Positions 29,286-39,681 of a stretch of 64,000 nt of DNA are shown here, piece after piece. Position 1 is the stretch's first letter. Each line of letters opens with the position of its first letter. The stretch spans positions 62,001 to 126,000 of the forward strand of contig CAWBNC010000024.1 of assembly GCA_963789785.1 (NCBI GenBank), read 5' to 3'. A model generated the notes under the pieces. The model was not told the origin of the DNA and made no database searches. It saw nothing but the letters and a program-made list of their open reading frames with translations. The DNA comes from JAEULH01 sp963789785. Its GTDB lineage: Bacteria > Pseudomonadota > Alphaproteobacteria > Rhodospirillales > Defluviicoccaceae. A program made the position numbers and the translations under genes.

Positions 29286-29920
29286 GCCCCGATTCGCGCA
29301 AGATCCGCCTGATCATGGAGCTGCGCCGCAGCGGCATCAGCGACACCCGGGTCTGCGCCGCGATCGAGCGGATCCCGCGCGAGCGGTTTGTCCCCCAAGC
29401 CCTGCGCCATCAGGCCTACGAGAACATCCCGCTCGCCATCGGCTGCGAGCAAACGATGAGCGCGCCGATCGTCGTCGGTCGTATGACCCAGGCCCTGGAG
29501 CTGGAAGAGCGGATGAAGGTGCTGGAAGTCGGCACCGGCTCGGGCTACCAGGCGGCGGTGCTCGCGCAGTTGTGCCGACGGGTCTACACCATCGAGCGGC
29601 ACCGCGACCTGCTCGCCGACGCCGAAGCGGCGCTTAAGGCGCTGCACATCAGCAACGTCACGACCAGGAGCGGGGACGGCACTTTGGGATGGCCCGAACA
29701 GGCGCCGTTCGAGCGGATCATCGTTACTGCCGCCGCCGCCGACGTTCCGCCCATCCTCGCCGCGCAACTTTCCGAAGGTGGCGTTATGGTCGTTCCGGTG
29801 GATCACGGTCGGGGCGAATCTCGGCTGCTCCGGGTTCGACGCAGCGCCGAGGGACTGGAGACGGAGGATCTCGGCGAAATCCGCTTCGTCCCGCTGATCG
29901 CCAGGCGCGGAGGCGGGTAG
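29282..29920 (+). CDS. pcm: Protein-L-isoaspartate O-methyltransferase
   Basis: SAM-dependent repair enzyme for isoaspartyl residues; 212 aa from GTG 29282, overlapping the surE stop. The SAM motif is VLEVGTGSGYQAAVLAQL, with ERIPRERFVP before it and RSGDGTLGWPEQAPFERIIV after it. The substrate loop reads CEQTMSAPIVV, where most PIMTs have QTISQPYVVA, so the Gln-Pro pair is altered. The surE-pcm-nlpD order supports the identity. A second PIMT paralogue lies at 38769. Confidence 0.93.
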   Translation: MSPDSRKIRLIMELRRSGISDTRVCAAIERIPRERFVPQALRHQAYENIPLAIGCEQTMSAPIVVGRMTQALELEERMKVLEVGTGSGYQAAVLAQLCRRVYTIERHRDLLADAEAALKALHISNVTTRSGDGTLGWPEQAPFERIIVTAAAADVPPILAAQLSEGGVMVVPVDHGRGESRLLRVRRSAEGLETEDLGEIRFVPLIARRGGG

Positions 29921-29993
29921 AAGGTCCTGGTTAGACGGTCCTGGGCCCAGGCTGGGCGTTGAAGCCCGGGGGCCGCTCACGCATACTCCCGCC

Positions 29994-30921
29994 ATGACAT
30001 CCCGCACTCTTGCCGTGCGCCGCCTCCTCTCGGTCGGCGTGACGCTGGCCATGCTTTTCTCGACCGCGTGTGCCTACATGGAGTTCTCGCCGAAGCCGCC
30101 GCCGAGCCGGAAGAGGCTGGCGCAAGCCGTCGTGACGCCGAATCCGCCACGCCCTTACCGGGCCGCGCCGCAAGCGGACGCCGGCATTGCCGAGGCGCCG
30201 CTTGACGATCTCTGGGCCGATCCGCGGCGCCCAGCGGAGAAGGAAGCGCCGGCGCCCCTGACCCACACCGTGCGCGGCGGCGAGACCCTCTACGGGATCT
30301 CGCGCAGCTACGGGGTCGATGTCTTTGCTTTCGCGCAGTACAACGACCTTGCCGCGCCGTATGCGATCTACGAGGGCCAGCGGCTGTCGGTCCCGCCATC
30401 GGGCTCGGAAACGGCCATGGCGCCGGACACGGGGCCGAGGCAGTCCCCATATCCCGCGGACATCGACGAGGCGCCCCTGGTCGCGAGCCTCCCGGCGGTG
30501 GCCGAGCCGCTCCCGACGGCGCCAGGACGCAGCGGCAGCGGCTTCATCTGGCCGGTCGAGGGCAAGCTCCTGTCGACCTTCGGCCCCAAGGCCCGCGGCC
30601 TGCGCAACGACGGCATCAACATCGCGATCCGCCGGGGCGCCCCGGTGCGCGCCATCGACAATGGCGTCGTCGCCTATGCCGGCAACGAGCTGCGCGGCTT
30701 CGGCAACATGGTCCTGATCAAACACGCCGGCGGCTGGATCAGCACGTACGCCCACAACGACCGGATTCTCGTCGTCGCGCGGCGACCGGGTGAGCCGGGG
30801 CCAGACGATCGCCAAGGCCGGCAGTACCGGCCGGGCCGATGCGCCGCAGCTGCATTTCGAGCTGCGCAAGGGTCTGACTCCGGTCGATCCGCTGGCCTAT
30901 CTCCCACCGCGGCGGTCCTGA
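29994..30921 (+). CDS. NlpD-like LysM/LytM protein (one frame break)
   Basis: About 308 aa. An N-terminal export signal ends near FSTACAY, a possible but non-canonical lipobox. A LysM domain (about 90-125, HTVRGGETLYGISRSYGVDV) binds glycan; a C-terminal LytM/M23 domain follows (WPVEGKLLSTFGPKARGLRN). The usual HxxxD zinc residues are replaced: the segment reads NDGINIAIRRG. Such degenerate LytM domains activate amidases and do not cut the wall (NlpD, EnvC). Near 30780 the reading steps one base forward to recover GDRVSRGQTIAKAGSTG and the ending LHFELRKGLTPVDPLAYL, stop 30919-30921. Placed after surE-pcm like nlpD. Confidence 0.88.
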
Positions 30922-32361
30922 TCAGGACCGGCTTTCGGCGGTGGCGCCGAGCGGGTTGCGCAGGATCGTCGCGACCAGGCGAGGCGCCTTGATGATCAGA
31001 AAGACGGCGCCGATGGAGGTTGCGACGGGCGCCATGACCCCGAGCAGGGAGCCGCGCATGATGATGATGGTAAAGCCGCAGATCAGCGCCAGCAGCACCC
31101 GATAGAGGGTCACGCCGCCGAAATCGTTCGCCGCGGTGAAAATGTAATCGAGACGGCGATAGCCGTAGCCGAGGGCGAGGGCGCCCAGGATGACGCCAAA
31201 AAACGATCCGTCGATGTACAGCTCGGCGATGATCGGCGACGACAGGTTGTTGAACCTGAAGCCGAGCGCGGAGCTGGTCATGACACCCGTCGCCATCGAC
31301 TTTCCCGACCAGATGCTGCGCGGGACAAAGTAAAGCGCGGCTGACAGGATCTGCCGGCCATAGGTGTAGCCGAAGCGCTCGGCGTAGACGATCGTGTTCA
31401 TGGTCGTCTGGAAACCGTCCAGATCCCCGTTGGTCAGGTATTCCTCGATGGGAGGAACCTGGACATCGAAATTGAAGCCTTCCTGGCGATTGATCTGCTG
31501 TGACATCGGAAAGATCGTGAAGGTGCCGATCACGAACACGGCGAGAAGAAGAGCGCGGCGGCCGACGCCGCGGAAGCTGATGTACATCAGGCCGAGCGTA
31601 ATCAGCATGCCGAACAGCCAGAAGCGCGATTGCGCGCCCGGAAAGTTCACGATCAGCTGCAGCGGCAGAAGGAGCAGCAGGAGCGGGCCGAAGATGCCGT
31701 AGCGCAGGCTCCCGCCGCCCGCCCGTGGCCGGGCCAGGGCGTACAAGATCAGGGTGAAACCGGTGAAGACGATCGCGCGCGGCAGGTAGACAACGAGGCC
31801 CATGCTCGTCTGGTCGAGGTTGGCGAAGCTCGCGTCGCTGACGGTGCCGCGCGACTGCAGCAAAGGGTCGATGCCGAACATCCGGATGGGGATCAGCCCG
31901 ACGAAGACGGCGATCAGCGCGAAGACGACCAGGTATATCGTTCGGCCGAGTCGCTCACTGGCGGCGATGGTGGTCAGCGCGGAGTCGTAATTCCGCTCAG
32001 GCGCCAGGGCTTGGCCGACGCCGAAAAAGACAAGAAAAAGGAGCGTAAGGAAGGCCGTGGCCGCCGTTGTCGCGCTGTCGTAGGTCAACAGCCGCCAGAA
32101 GTAGGTGTCGAAGCCGGCCTGGAACAGGGCGGGGATGACGTTGAACAACAGGAAGTAGATCAACACCAGCATCGTCGGGACGCAGGCGTAGCGGCTGAGC
32201 ACGCTTTGCATCAGCATCGTCGTGCAGACGAGCACGCTCGCGAGCAGAAAGAACAACGCAAGGTGATTGTGGACCGGACGCGACAGAATGATTGCGGCGA
32301 GCACCGCCGTCACGATCAGGGCTGTGCCGGCCGCGATGTAGATGTTTCGGCTGAAGGTCAT
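30922..32361 (-). CDS. O-antigen-polymerase-like multi-pass membrane protein
   Basis: 479 aa from ATG 32361 (an ATG at 32379 is also in frame). At least ten hydrophobic helices are seen, with a larger loop at about residues 285-380 (QQINRQEGFNFDVQVPPIEE, PRSIWSGKSMATGVMTSS). The layout, together with PRSIW and a Gly-rich region after it, resembles oligosaccharide repeat-unit polymerases (Wzy/O-antigen polymerase group). Assignment is by topology and local motif only. Its stop directly abuts the convergent nlpD-like gene. It lies 31 bases downstream of the methyltransferase gene and probably shares its transcript. Confidence 0.6.
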   Translation of the reverse strand: MTFSRNIYIAAGTALIVTAVLAAIILSRPVHNHLALFFLLASVLVCTTMLMQSVLSRYACVPTMLVLIYFLLFNVIPALFQAGFDTYFWRLLTYDSATTAATAFLTLLFLVFFGVGQALAPERNYDSALTTIAASERLGRTIYLVVFALIAVFVGLIPIRMFGIDPLLQSRGTVSDASFANLDQTSMGLVVYLPRAIVFTGFTLILYALARPRAGGGSLRYGIFGPLLLLLLPLQLIVNFPGAQSRFWLFGMLITLGLMYISFRGVGRRALLLAVFVIGTFTIFPMSQQINRQEGFNFDVQVPPIEEYLTNGDLDGFQTTMNTIVYAERFGYTYGRQILSAALYFVPRSIWSGKSMATGVMTSSALGFRFNNLSSPIIAELYIDGSFFGVILGALALGYGYRRLDYIFTAANDFGGVTLYRVLLALICGFTIIIMRGSLLGVMAPVATSIGAVFLIIKAPRLVATILRNPLGATAESRS

Positions 32362-32392
32362 GCACCCGGATCCGCGCATTTACTGGCAACGG

Positions 32393-33442
32393 CTAGACGC
32401 GCAGTTCCGTTGCCGGATGCTCCGTTCGCACAGGCGCTGCGACGCCGGAGGCATCACGGTGGAACGTCACCCACAGCGTCGGGCCGATCCCCCGCGTGCG
32501 CAGCGCCTCGTACCACACGGGAAGCCGCTGAGGCGCGTTCAGGCAGGCCACCGCGTTGCCCAGCAGCTTGCCGAACGCCTTCGCGCGCCGGCTCCGCGAC
32601 CAGTTCTCGATCGTGCCATGGTCCTGGCTGCGCCTCAGATAAAAGTAGTGGGTGTCCTTCTTGGCGAACGCGACCAGGGAGAACGGTTCGATCTCGTCCT
32701 TGTCCAGCCGGAGCCCATGGCGCGCGCCGACTGTCCGGAAGGCTTCGGGCGACCACCTGCCGATGTGGTTGGGCGGCATGTCGCGCAAGCTCCCATGGCA
32801 CTCCTGAAAATCGGTCCTCGCCGCGTTTGGCACAGTGATGAACAAGAGTCCGTTCGGCCGCAGCAGCCGGGCGAGCTTGCCGAACAGGCCGTCGAGGTCG
32901 TCCATGTGTTCAACCACGGCGAACATGAAGATCGCGTCGAACGCGTCGTCGTCGGATAGGGCGCGCAGACCCCCGTCCAGGACCGTGTATCTCTGCTCTC
33001 GAAGCTTGTTGATCTTTTCGTCGTGATACTCGATCGCGTGGATGCCGGATACCGGAACGAATGTTCCGGCGATTTTGTCGAGAAAGTATCCATAGCCGGC
33101 ACCCACCTCGAGAACACGCTCGATCTTTCGGTCCTGCGAGGACAGCTCCGACAGCGTTCTCTTGAAGCTCCACTTGTCGATCGCATGCGCCGGCCGGGGG
33201 TAAGCGAGATTGTAAAAGTCCTTGTCACCTGCGATGAACGGGTCCGCGAAGCTGAAGCTGCAGTGCCGGCAGTGGCGGATGACACAATCGTCCTGCTTCC
33301 ACAGCCGACGGATGCAGTCCACGAGCTTCGCGTATCGGTGCGGGTCGCTTTCGGCGACCACGAACTGCTGGGCCGCTTCCTCCGGCGTGACGCGGAAGAC
33401 GACCTCGTCGGCGACCTCATGACAGACTGGGCAATCGGCCAT
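32393..33442 (-). CDS. Class I SAM-dependent methyltransferase with N-terminal Cys motif
   Basis: 349 aa. ATG 33442 is chosen because GGAGGGG (complement of 33446-33452) sits just upstream; the frame stays open to 33547. The N-terminus has CPVCHE and later CRHC, a likely zinc knuckle as in sugar C-methyltransferase-like proteins. The SAM motif is VLEVGAGYGYFLDKIAG, followed by FDAIFMFAVVEHMDD and RPNGLLFITVPNA. The C-terminal 120 residues match nothing recognised. Next to a Wzy-like gene, it may modify a surface sugar, but the substrate is unknown. First gene of a two-gene unit that ends 138 bases from the IS1380 element. Confidence 0.75.
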   Translation of the reverse strand: MADCPVCHEVADEVVFRVTPEEAAQQFVVAESDPHRYAKLVDCIRRLWKQDDCVIRHCRHCSFSFADPFIAGDKDFYNLAYPRPAHAIDKWSFKRTLSELSSQDRKIERVLEVGAGYGYFLDKIAGTFVPVSGIHAIEYHDEKINKLREQRYTVLDGGLRALSDDDAFDAIFMFAVVEHMDDLDGLFGKLARLLRPNGLLFITVPNAARTDFQECHGSLRDMPPNHIGRWSPEAFRTVGARHGLRLDKDEIEPFSLVAFAKKDTHYFYLRRSQDHGTIENWSRSRRAKAFGKLLGNAVACLNAPQRLPVWYEALRTRGIGPTLWVTFHRDASGVAAPVRTEHPATELRV

Positions 33443-33580
33443 CGGCCCCTCCATGTACGTGTCGAGCCACGACGAAGTCACGCAGTCGCGCGTCTGCACC
33501 GGGTAGCCACACCGGTAGACTTTGCCGTTTTCTCCCGAAGGAGGCAAGCTTAACCGTTTCGCACCGAACGAGCGCGTTAG

Positions 33581-35149
33581 CCCGTCTTATTCATGACGGG
33601 CTGTCTGGCGGGCTGGCGGATGTAGCCCAAGCGATTGAAGTGGCGTAGGATTCGGTTGTTGAAGCCAACCCTGTCCACCGCATCGAGCCGGCCACACCCG
33701 CCATGACCGACGATACGACTCTGCCGTTCCGGTTTCCAGCTGTTCGGGGCAAGAAGCTCACCGCCGCGTTGACGGCGGACGCCTGTCCTCGGACGGCGGG
33801 GTGATGCTTCTCGCCGAAGCGGCGCGACGGATGGGGATCGCCGAGAAGCTGGCGGCCGTGATCCCCGATCGGCGCGAGCGGGCGCAGGTGGTTCATCCGC
33901 TCGCCGAGATTTTGCTGGCGCGCATCCTCGCCATCGCCTGCGGCTACGAGGACGCCGACGATCTCGACACGCTGCGCACCGGCCCCGCCTTCAAGCTCGC
34001 CTGCGGGCGGTTGCCGGAGAGCGGGGTGGACCTGATGAGCCAGCCGACCGTGTCGCGTTGGGAGAACACGCCGACTGTGCGCGACCTCGTCAGGCTCGGC
34101 CTGGTGATGGTCGACCTCTACTGCGCCAGTTACGCCGCGCCGCCCGAGGCGGTCGTGCTCGACATCGACGATACGCTCGAAGTGGTTCACGGCCACCAGC
34201 AGCTGTCGCTGTTCAATGCCCACTACGACGAACGCTGTTTCCTGCCGATCCATGTCTACGATACCGCCACCGGTCGTCCGGTGGCGATGATCCTGCGGCC
34301 GGGCAAGACGCCCTCCGGCGCCGAGGTGCGCGGTCACATCCGCCGTCTCGTCCGGGCGATCCGCCGCCATTGGCCGACAACCCGCATCACCATCCGCGGC
34401 GACGGCCACTACTGCCGGCCCGAGGTCATGGACTGGTGCGAGGCGAACGACGTCGATTACATCTTCGGCCTCACCGGCACGAAGGCCCTCGCCGACGATA
34501 TCCGCGTCGAGCGCGCGATCGATGACAGCGACGCCGTGCGCGGCTTCGCCGAGACCACCCACGCCGCCAAGTCCTGGAAGCAGGAGCGCCGCGTCGCCGC
34601 CCGCATCGAAGCGACGCGGCTCGGTCTCGACATCCGCTACGTCGTCACCAACATCGCGACCGGCACGGCCGAATGGCTCTATGCCGACCTCTATTGCGCC
34701 CGCGGCCAGGCCGAGAACCTGATCAAGCTGCACAAGGCCCAGCTCGCCTCCGACCGCACCAGCTGCGCGGCCGACCAGATGCGGCTGTCCTGCAACCGCC
34801 GCCTATGGTGTGCTTGCCGTGCGCGACGCCATCGATGTCGATGTTTGATGTGGTCGAGACGATCCGCTCGTTTGAAGGTGCGCGTGTCACGAGCGCGGCC
34901 GGGTCCGCATCGCCTTCGCCAGCGCCTGCCCGGACGCCGTCCTCTTCCGCCACCTGGCAGGTTCGATCAGGCCCGGCGCGCCCTGAGCAGCGGGGCGTCA
35001 GGCCCCCTGCCAATCCGCTCCGCCTCTCCAACGCACTCCCCATGTCCCAGCCCACGACGCGGTGAAAAATACGCCGAGCAGAACCGCGACCGCCTTCACG
35101 CCACCACCAAGCCGCTACCGAAATCCAAACCCTCATGAATAAGGGCGGC
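33581..35149 (+). mobile_element. IS1380-family insertion sequence
   Basis: 1569 bases with terminal inverted repeats sharing CTTATTCATGA (33586-33596, and its complement at 35133-35143). The outer sequence reads CCCGT on the left and GCCGC on the inverted right, so the ends are imperfect. TAG occurs directly outside both ends (33578-33580 and 35150-35152) and may be what remains of the target duplication; the family usually makes four bases. It carries a single broken transposase gene and lies between the methyltransferase gene and the SIR2-SLOG gene. Confidence 0.85.
33703..34986 (+). pseudogene. IS1380-family transposase, multiple frame breaks
   Basis: DDE transposase. ATG 33703 begins LPFRFPAVRGKKLTAAL, then needs a one-base step back near 33768 to GGRLSSDGGVMLLAEAARRM. 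A long unbroken stretch follows with ARILAIACGYEDADDLDTLR, PAFKLACGRLP, LDIDDTLEVVHGHQQLS, ITIRGDGHYCRPEVMDWCE and YCARGQAENLIKLHKAQ, all IS1380 hallmarks including acidic catalytic residues. After 34788 further shifts are needed to read AAYGVLAVRDAI, EGARVTSAAG and VRIAFASACPDAVLFRHLAG, with the stop at 34984-34986. At least four shifts make it inactive as written; some may be sequence error, as elsewhere in the window. Confidence 0.85.
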
Positions 35150-35269
35150 TAGACACGATCCAGGCACATCCTGAGCGTCTGCCACGACAGGGCGCGGCGG
35201 TGCCAGAGCGCCCGCCGAGGCGCCCGCAGGCGAACCTTCGCCATCCGAACGAGATCTTCAGGCAGGCGA

Positions 35270-36712
35270 TCAGCTTTTTGCCCAGAGTTCGAGCATGGCG
35301 ACGATCGCGTCGACCAGCGCCTTCGGCTCTGACGCCGGATCGCCGAGAATGTCGAGCAGCTGCTTGAAGTTATCGGTATCCTTCGGATAAAAGGCGGCGG
35401 GATCCGCCATCACCTTGTCCCAGAGCTGCTTCGCCATGAACCCGGTCGCGCCGACGGGAATCAGCGCCAGTCCCTTTTCCCTGGCAATCTCGAACTCCTG
35501 GGCAACGCCGTCGGAGAGCACGACCTGGTCGCGATCGAGCTTATTTCCGAACAGAAAGACGGCGGCTCCGGCATAGTCGGTCAGGTCGTCGCGGTAGCGT
35601 TTCAGGAGTTCCGGCCATGACAGCTCGCCGACCGCGTCCTGAGGGAACGGGCGCAGGATAAGCTGATCGTCGGTTTTCGAGCTTCTGGTCGCGTAGATGC
35701 GTTCCAGCGCCCCGCTGATGACCGAGCTGCCGACGCCGTAACCGAAACCGGAAACGATCCGATAGCCCTTGCCGACGAGCGTCTTGCCGAGCCCGCGAAT
35801 GAACCTCCGCGCCCGCTCGCTGGTCCAGTCTCCCCACTCGTGCGCCGCCCCGGAGATGAGCACCGACCTCGACTTATAGACCCGCTCGACCCGACCGAGA
35901 ACCTCGGTAATCTGATCGTAGCCGTCCAGCAGCAGGGTCTGGATATTGAAACGCCTGAGATCGTCGATGAACAGGGCCTGCTGTCTGCTCTTGTAGGCGA
36001 GCGTGGCCGGGTCGGGGAAGTCCTTGTCGTCGAGGCGCTTCATGAAGCAGTAGTGCGTGCGCATATTTTCGGCGTAGCTGGCGCGGATGCGGCTCAGCAC
36101 GTAATCGATGTTCGGGTCGGAAAAGCTGAAGCCGAGGAAAAGAAACGTCTTCGAGATCAGGTCGCCGGTCAGCGCGGTAATGAAGGCCTGGCCGCTAAGG
36201 TGGTATTTCTCGTAGTCGTCCTTGATCAGAACCGTCTTGCCGGGATCCGAGATGTCGCCGTGCATCTTGTAGACGATGGCGTCGCGCCGCGGCACCGTCA
36301 GGGACAGGTGCCCGATGGTGTACTTGACGTCGGGTTTCTTGCCCGCTTCCTCGAGCGCGCGTTCGATGAGCTGGTCGTAGTTCGTTGTCCAGTAGGTGAA
36401 GATCGGCAGCCGCGCGAGGATCCGGTGGTTCGGCGTCACGTCCGCGTCACGAGTGAATTCCTCGAGCAGGAGGCGACTGATGTCGGACCGGTTGCCGAAG
36501 CGCTCGTTGCAGTAGTACTGGGCGAGCGCGACGAGGTTACTCTCCTTGTCGATATCCAGCCCGAGTTCTTCGGCCACCGATTTCAGCAGCATCCGCCAGT
36601 CGACAAACCCGGCGGGCCGGGACAAGCCGGCGCCGACAAAGATGGCGGCGTTGCCTTCCTCCAATTCCCTCGGGAAGGTGCGGAGGAAGGCGTCGATCTG
36701 AGTGTTGCTCAT
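35270..36712 (-). CDS. ThsA-like SIR2-SLOG NADase (Thoeris-type defence effector)
   Basis: 480 aa, intact. Residues about 1-285 are a SIR2 domain: AAIFVGAGLSRP (26-33 region), Asn111 in YWTTNYDQLIERAL and His151 in YKMHGDISDPG. In Bacillus cereus ThsA the catalytic residues are N112 and H152 and the length is 476 aa (recalled from published work), a near-exact match. Residues about 283-480 form a SLOG/STALD Rossmann-like domain (SVLISGAAHEWGDW, RIVSGFGYGVGSSVISGALE, AAVFLFGN, IPVGATGFMA), which in ThsA senses the cyclic ADP-ribose isomer made by the TIR protein ThsB. No TIR gene is visible nearby. ATG 36712 was chosen; the frame stays open to 36865. It stands alone, 120 bases from the IS1380 right end. 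Confidence 0.82.
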   Translation of the reverse strand: MSNTQIDAFLRTFPRELEEGNAAIFVGAGLSRPAGFVDWRMLLKSVAEELGLDIDKESNLVALAQYYCNERFGNRSDISRLLLEEFTRDADVTPNHRILARLPIFTYWTTNYDQLIERALEEAGKKPDVKYTIGHLSLTVPRRDAIVYKMHGDISDPGKTVLIKDDYEKYHLSGQAFITALTGDLISKTFLFLGFSFSDPNIDYVLSRIRASYAENMRTHYCFMKRLDDKDFPDPATLAYKSRQQALFIDDLRRFNIQTLLLDGYDQITEVLGRVERVYKSRSVLISGAAHEWGDWTSERARRFIRGLGKTLVGKGYRIVSGFGYGVGSSVISGALERIYATRSSKTDDQLILRPFPQDAVGELSWPELLKRYRDDLTDYAGAAVFLFGNKLDRDQVVLSDGVAQEFEIAREKGLALIPVGATGFMAKQLWDKVMADPAAFYPKDTDNFKQLLDILGDPASEPKALVDAIVAMLELWAKS

Positions 36713-36956
36713 CGCTGCTGCCCCCATTCGAGCGAAGCGCTGCCGGCCGTTCGGAGGCTGGCGGTTCGCCGGATTGTCGATGAAAATGGGGCGGCCGACA
36801 ATGGCCCGGTCCGGCTCCGGTCTCCTCCGCGCCGGTGTCCCGCCGTACCGGGCGCGCCGCAACACTCTGGATGCCGTGTCGCGCCTCTACGTTTGAGCGG
36901 GCTGGTCAATGGCTTGCGGCGGGGCTCGCCTGCCGCAGCGCTGGCCGGCGGCGAGC

Positions 36957-37160
36957 CTAACTTTTGTCTTCCTGTTGTTGGTCCTCGCCTGCTTCGCCGG
37001 GCTCACCTTCGCCTCCTTCGGCGGGCTGGCCCTCTTCCTCGGCGGGCTGGCCCTCTTTCGCGGTCTTGTTGCGCTTGGCCTCGAGGCGCTCGGCCTTCTT
37101 GGCGGCCTTGGCCCTGTCCTTCTGCAACCGATCGAAGCGGTAGTTGGGTTTTCTCGCCAT
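36957..37160 (-). CDS. Small charged conserved protein
   Basis: 67 aa. The N-terminal half is basic (MARKPNYRFDRLQKDR, then AKKAERLEAKRN) and the C-terminal half acidic (EEEGQPAEGGEGEPGEAGED). Proteins beginning MARKPNY with a Lys/Glu-rich body occur as uncharacterised short genes in alphaproteobacteria. It starts nine bases after the RNA helicase stop on the same strand, so it is co-transcribed and may be linked to RNA metabolism; that is inference only. Confidence 0.7.
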   Translation of the reverse strand: MARKPNYRFDRLQKDRAKAAKKAERLEAKRNKTAKEGQPAEEEGQPAEGGEGEPGEAGEDQQQEDKS

Positions 37161-37169
37161 CTGAACTCC

Positions 37170-38426
<1,257 letters not shown>

Positions 38427-38768
38427 TTGCAGCTCTTTCTGTTCGCGCCACACTGAAGCGCGCCAGCCATTGGCCGGAAACGCGACGCTCGCAGGCGCTG
38501 TTGTGAAGGGCCCCGCATATGGGGCGAGGTTATTGTTATTCCGGTAACCACGCACGAGCCCGGATCAGCCGGCACGCGCTCGCGAGTCACGAGACACCGC
38601 GGATCTGTATGTAGGGTGGGCTGTAACCCGGCCGAAGTCAACGCCGGACACGGACAACTAACGGACGACCACGCGGATGAGGTTGGTCGCGGACGCTACG
38701 GGCGATGTGATTCTTACGGGCGTATGGGCTAGAATGGGCACGTTGCGCCCGAAGGGGAGACCGATGGG
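38427..38768. other. Divergent promoter region, helicase/PIMT
   Basis: 342 bases between divergent rhlE-like and PIMT genes. The helicase-proximal 130 bases are open in its frame and may be leader or N-terminal extension. On the plus strand TAGAAT at 38730-38735 resembles a -10 box with a weak -35 (GTGATT, 17 bases upstream), and AAGGGGAGA precedes ATG 38769 as a ribosome-binding site. Confidence 0.4.
38730..38735 (+). promoter_or_regulatory. Possible -10 box for the second PIMT gene
   Basis: TAGAAT matches the sigma-70 -10 consensus at five of six bases and lies 34 bases before the ATG at 38769. The -35 match 17 bases upstream is poor (three of six), so this is tentative. Confidence 0.25.
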
Positions 38769-39437
38769 ATGAGCGACGATCTGCTGTCGTTACTCCAGCA
38801 GCAAATGGTGGATGTCATCGCCGCGCACGCTCAGCTCGTCAGCGCGCAGATTGGCAAGGAGAATCTCGACGAGCGGGTTCTGGCGATCATGCGCCGCATA
38901 CCCCGTCACGGCTTCGTCCCGGTGGAGCTGGCGCCCTATGCCTATGCCGACCAGCCGCTGCCGATCGGGTTCGACAAGACCATCTCGCAGCCGTTCATCG
39001 TCGCACTGATGACCGATCTCCTCGACGTCAAAGCCGATCACCGCGTTCTTGAGGTCGGCACCGGGCTCGGCTATCACACCGCCATCCTCGCCGAGCTGGC
39101 GGACGAGGTTTTCACCGTCGAGATTGTCGAGGAGCTCGGCGAGAAGGCGCGCAAGCGCTTCGACAGCCTTGGGCTCGGCAATGTCGAGGCGCGGATCGGC
39201 AACGGCGAGAACGGCTGGCCCGAGCATGCGCCGTTCGATCGGATCCTGGTCTGCGCCGCGTCCGAGCTTATTCCGGCCATGCTGCTTAAGCAGCTCGCTC
39301 CGGGCGGCAAGATGGTGGTGCCGACCGGCATGCCCGATTCGCAGAATCTGATGTACGTCGAGAAAAACGAGGCGGGGAAGGTCCGCACCCGCGATGTCCT
39401 GCCGGTGCGATTCGCCCTGCTTGAAAGCGCGCATTAG
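38769..39437 (+). CDS. Protein-L-isoaspartate O-methyltransferase family protein (paralogue)
   Basis: 222 aa, intact. SAM motif VLEVGTGLGYHTAILAEL; ERVLAIMRRIPRHGFVP and FDKTISQPFIVALMTDLL give the classical PIMT substrate loop that the other copy at 29282 lacks. GNGENGWPEHAPFDRILV matches motif II. An N-terminal 30-residue helical extension (LLSLLQQQMVDVIAAHA) distinguishes it from PCM. Two PIMT genes are common in alphaproteobacteria. It stands alone on the plus strand, 238 bases before the next gene. Confidence 0.9.
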   Translation: MSDDLLSLLQQQMVDVIAAHAQLVSAQIGKENLDERVLAIMRRIPRHGFVPVELAPYAYADQPLPIGFDKTISQPFIVALMTDLLDVKADHRVLEVGTGLGYHTAILAELADEVFTVEIVEELGEKARKRFDSLGLGNVEARIGNGENGWPEHAPFDRILVCAASELIPAMLLKQLAPGGKMVVPTGMPDSQNLMYVEKNEAGKVRTRDVLPVRFALLESAH

Positions 39438-39681
39438 CGCAACTGGCGCCCGGATGGACGCAGGATGCTCGATCCTCTTGCAACCGATCAACTTCCTGTT
39501 TTCGGACGATTCCATTCGAAAGCAGGTTGATCGAGCCGGATCTCGGAGCCTGGAGCCGCAACTGAAGCGCGCAGCGGGGCAAAGATCGAAGCACAATGGC
39601 TTTGCCGGTTGCTGGCGTGGTTGCGCTATGGCAAAACAGGATGTAGCGGACCACATCGGGGCAACTCAGGGTTAGGTGCGA

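Noticed and set aside
33801..35138. Single long frame as an intact IS1380 transposase
   Set aside because: Its first conserved residues lie upstream in another frame and its last 110 residues are out of frame, so it is not intact as written.
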